Shown here piece by piece: positions 62,817-64,000 of a DNA stretch of 64,000 bases. The notes under the pieces were generated by a model. The model saw nothing but the letters and a program-made list of their open reading frames with translations. It searched no databases and was not told the DNA's origin. A program made the translations under genes and the position numbers. Positions within the stretch are counted from its first letter, which is position 1; every line of letters starts with the position of its first letter. This DNA is from Rotaria macrura (taxonomy: Eukaryota; Rotifera; Eurotatoria; Philodinida; Philodinidae), in contig OENT01000479.1 in assembly GCA_900239685.1 (NCBI GenBank), positions 45,439-109,438 of the forward strand, given 5' to 3'.

Positions 62817-64000
62817 CTAATGATATGTGGTATTCGATAAATAATATATTTAAAGTTAGTTATTTTTCAAGAAGAGAAAATCTGCCCTCGCAGAGAATAA
62901 ATTATGGTCTCATATAATCCCACTTAAATGAAAGGTGTCCGGTTTATATGATTCTTCAGATAAATTCACCAAGGTTGATCAATACGACACGGGATCAGAC
63001 GAAAGAAAGCTGTTTAATCAATAAGATACGAATCAGTTCCTGGGTATATTTTAAGAATTCTTTGAATAGTTCAAGTCATATTCGGTGAAACTCTTCAAGT
63101 GGGATCGTCTAGGTAGTCAACATAAAGGTTTTAGCAGTCTACCTGTTTCATGGAAGAGAATTCGAATCCGTCAGTTTCATACAGGGAACATACAATTCCG
63201 AAAATGATTTCGATTAGAACTCGATCACATCCTAATATCCAAATGAATCTTGCGCCAAGATCCGTTTACCGAAGCATTAAATGAAATAACTGAAAACATA
63301 ATACTGTTCCTCCAAACTCCTGGTGCATGAGTTCCATGATTTATATTAGCGACTATAACTGTCATTAACTGATTAACAGCTACAATTAAGATGTGAGGCC
63401 TTCTCATTTAGTTTCCAACTGAACTCAGGTAGATCAATAACACATGTTAATAGCTGTCGTCCTATGCAGCACTCATAGAGAACTTTAAAACACGAACTAA
63501 ATAGAAGGAAAACTGATACAAACGACCCTTGGTGAAAATCAGCCTGACAAAAATACTGACTGATCTCCAATACGACCCGGACACTCATGAGCTTAATACA
63601 ATCCTCAGATTGAGAGTCAACAATGTAAGAAAATATCAGATTCATCAGTGAAAAAAACATAACGAAAACCTACAACGAATCTAATTACCAACCTTGACAA
63701 ACGAACCATCTCAACTCCAATCTTCAAAACGAAACAAGAAAACCCAAATACGCAAATTAAGACAAGCAACCTCAAATGCAAATGCGTCTATATCATCCAA
63801 AAAAAAAAACGGGGACCTCAACTGATTCGGTATTCCACGAAAATTCGACCAGAATTTATCTCCCCTATCGATGTATCAAAACAAATCTGCTCCAAACAAG
63901 CAACAATCTAAAACAAACACATTCTCCACACGGATACTAGCCTACATGAAATGAAGAATAACTGATTTATCTAACTTACAAAACCAAAGTTTTCTATTAC
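62817..64000. other. Upstream intron or flank of the SCO-spondin-like gene, no exon supported
   Basis: The next upstream exon must end in phase 1, but I could not identify it. A minus-strand open stretch at about 63660-63373 has no domain and no matching splice pattern. From about 63650 onward the plus strand is strongly poor in G, rich in A and C. Confidence 0.5.

Noticed and set aside
63373-63660. 95-codon minus-strand frame as the next upstream exon of the SCO-spondin-like gene
   Set aside because: No Thr/Ser-rich or known module sequence and no donor site giving the required phase 1 was found.
1-64000. CRISPR arrays, bacterial operons, riboswitches or replication origins
   Set aside because: The window is intron-bearing animal DNA; no regularly spaced repeat-spacer array or bacterial signals were seen.

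Overview
The window is nuclear DNA of a small-genome animal: AT-rich, with many short introns (about 40-70 nt) and conserved metazoan genes. Gene content and style (DGAT1, M13 neprilysin, a collybistin/ASEF-type RhoGEF, a DUF229 protein, a SCO-spondin-like secreted protein, a multi-copy RFamide precursor, a decayed MULE) suggest a spiralian invertebrate, most likely a bdelloid rotifer. That assignment is inference; no marker gene proves it. Exon models were built by reading splice sites by eye and checking that reading-frame phase closes across every junction.

Layout. 1-3.7 kb: no gene seen. 3.75-5.83 kb (minus): decayed FLYWCH/MULE transposase. 7.1-13.5 kb (minus): 11-exon RhoGEF, 658 aa. 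15.4-16.5 kb (minus): orphan Ser-rich ORF. 17.8-24.8 kb (plus): 10-exon M13 metallopeptidase, 810 aa, with a long hairpin element in intron 8. 25-30 kb: no gene seen. 30.1-31.5 kb (minus): 3-exon DGAT1, 448 aa. 32.8 kb (minus): tRNA-Thr(UGU). 33.2-33.7 kb (plus): 2-exon RFamide neuropeptide precursor, 165 aa. 37.1-38.9 kb: an inverted-repeat element with CCCTAAAT-type arrays. 40.0-46.8 kb (plus): 4-exon DUF229 protein, 766 aa. 46.9-51.4 kb: no gene seen. 51.5-62.8 kb (minus): the last 13 exons (about 1,586 aa) of a mucin/SCO-spondin-like protein whose 5' end is outside the supported exons. Its introns carry several repeat islands.

There is no operon logic; the genes look like independent loci. 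The most biologically interesting item is the neuropeptide precursor. M13 peptidases as a family degrade small peptides, but nothing here links the two genes beyond sharing the window. No convincing new multi-gene system was found. The most unusual non-coding structures are the CCCTAAAT inverted-repeat element and the intronic hairpin.
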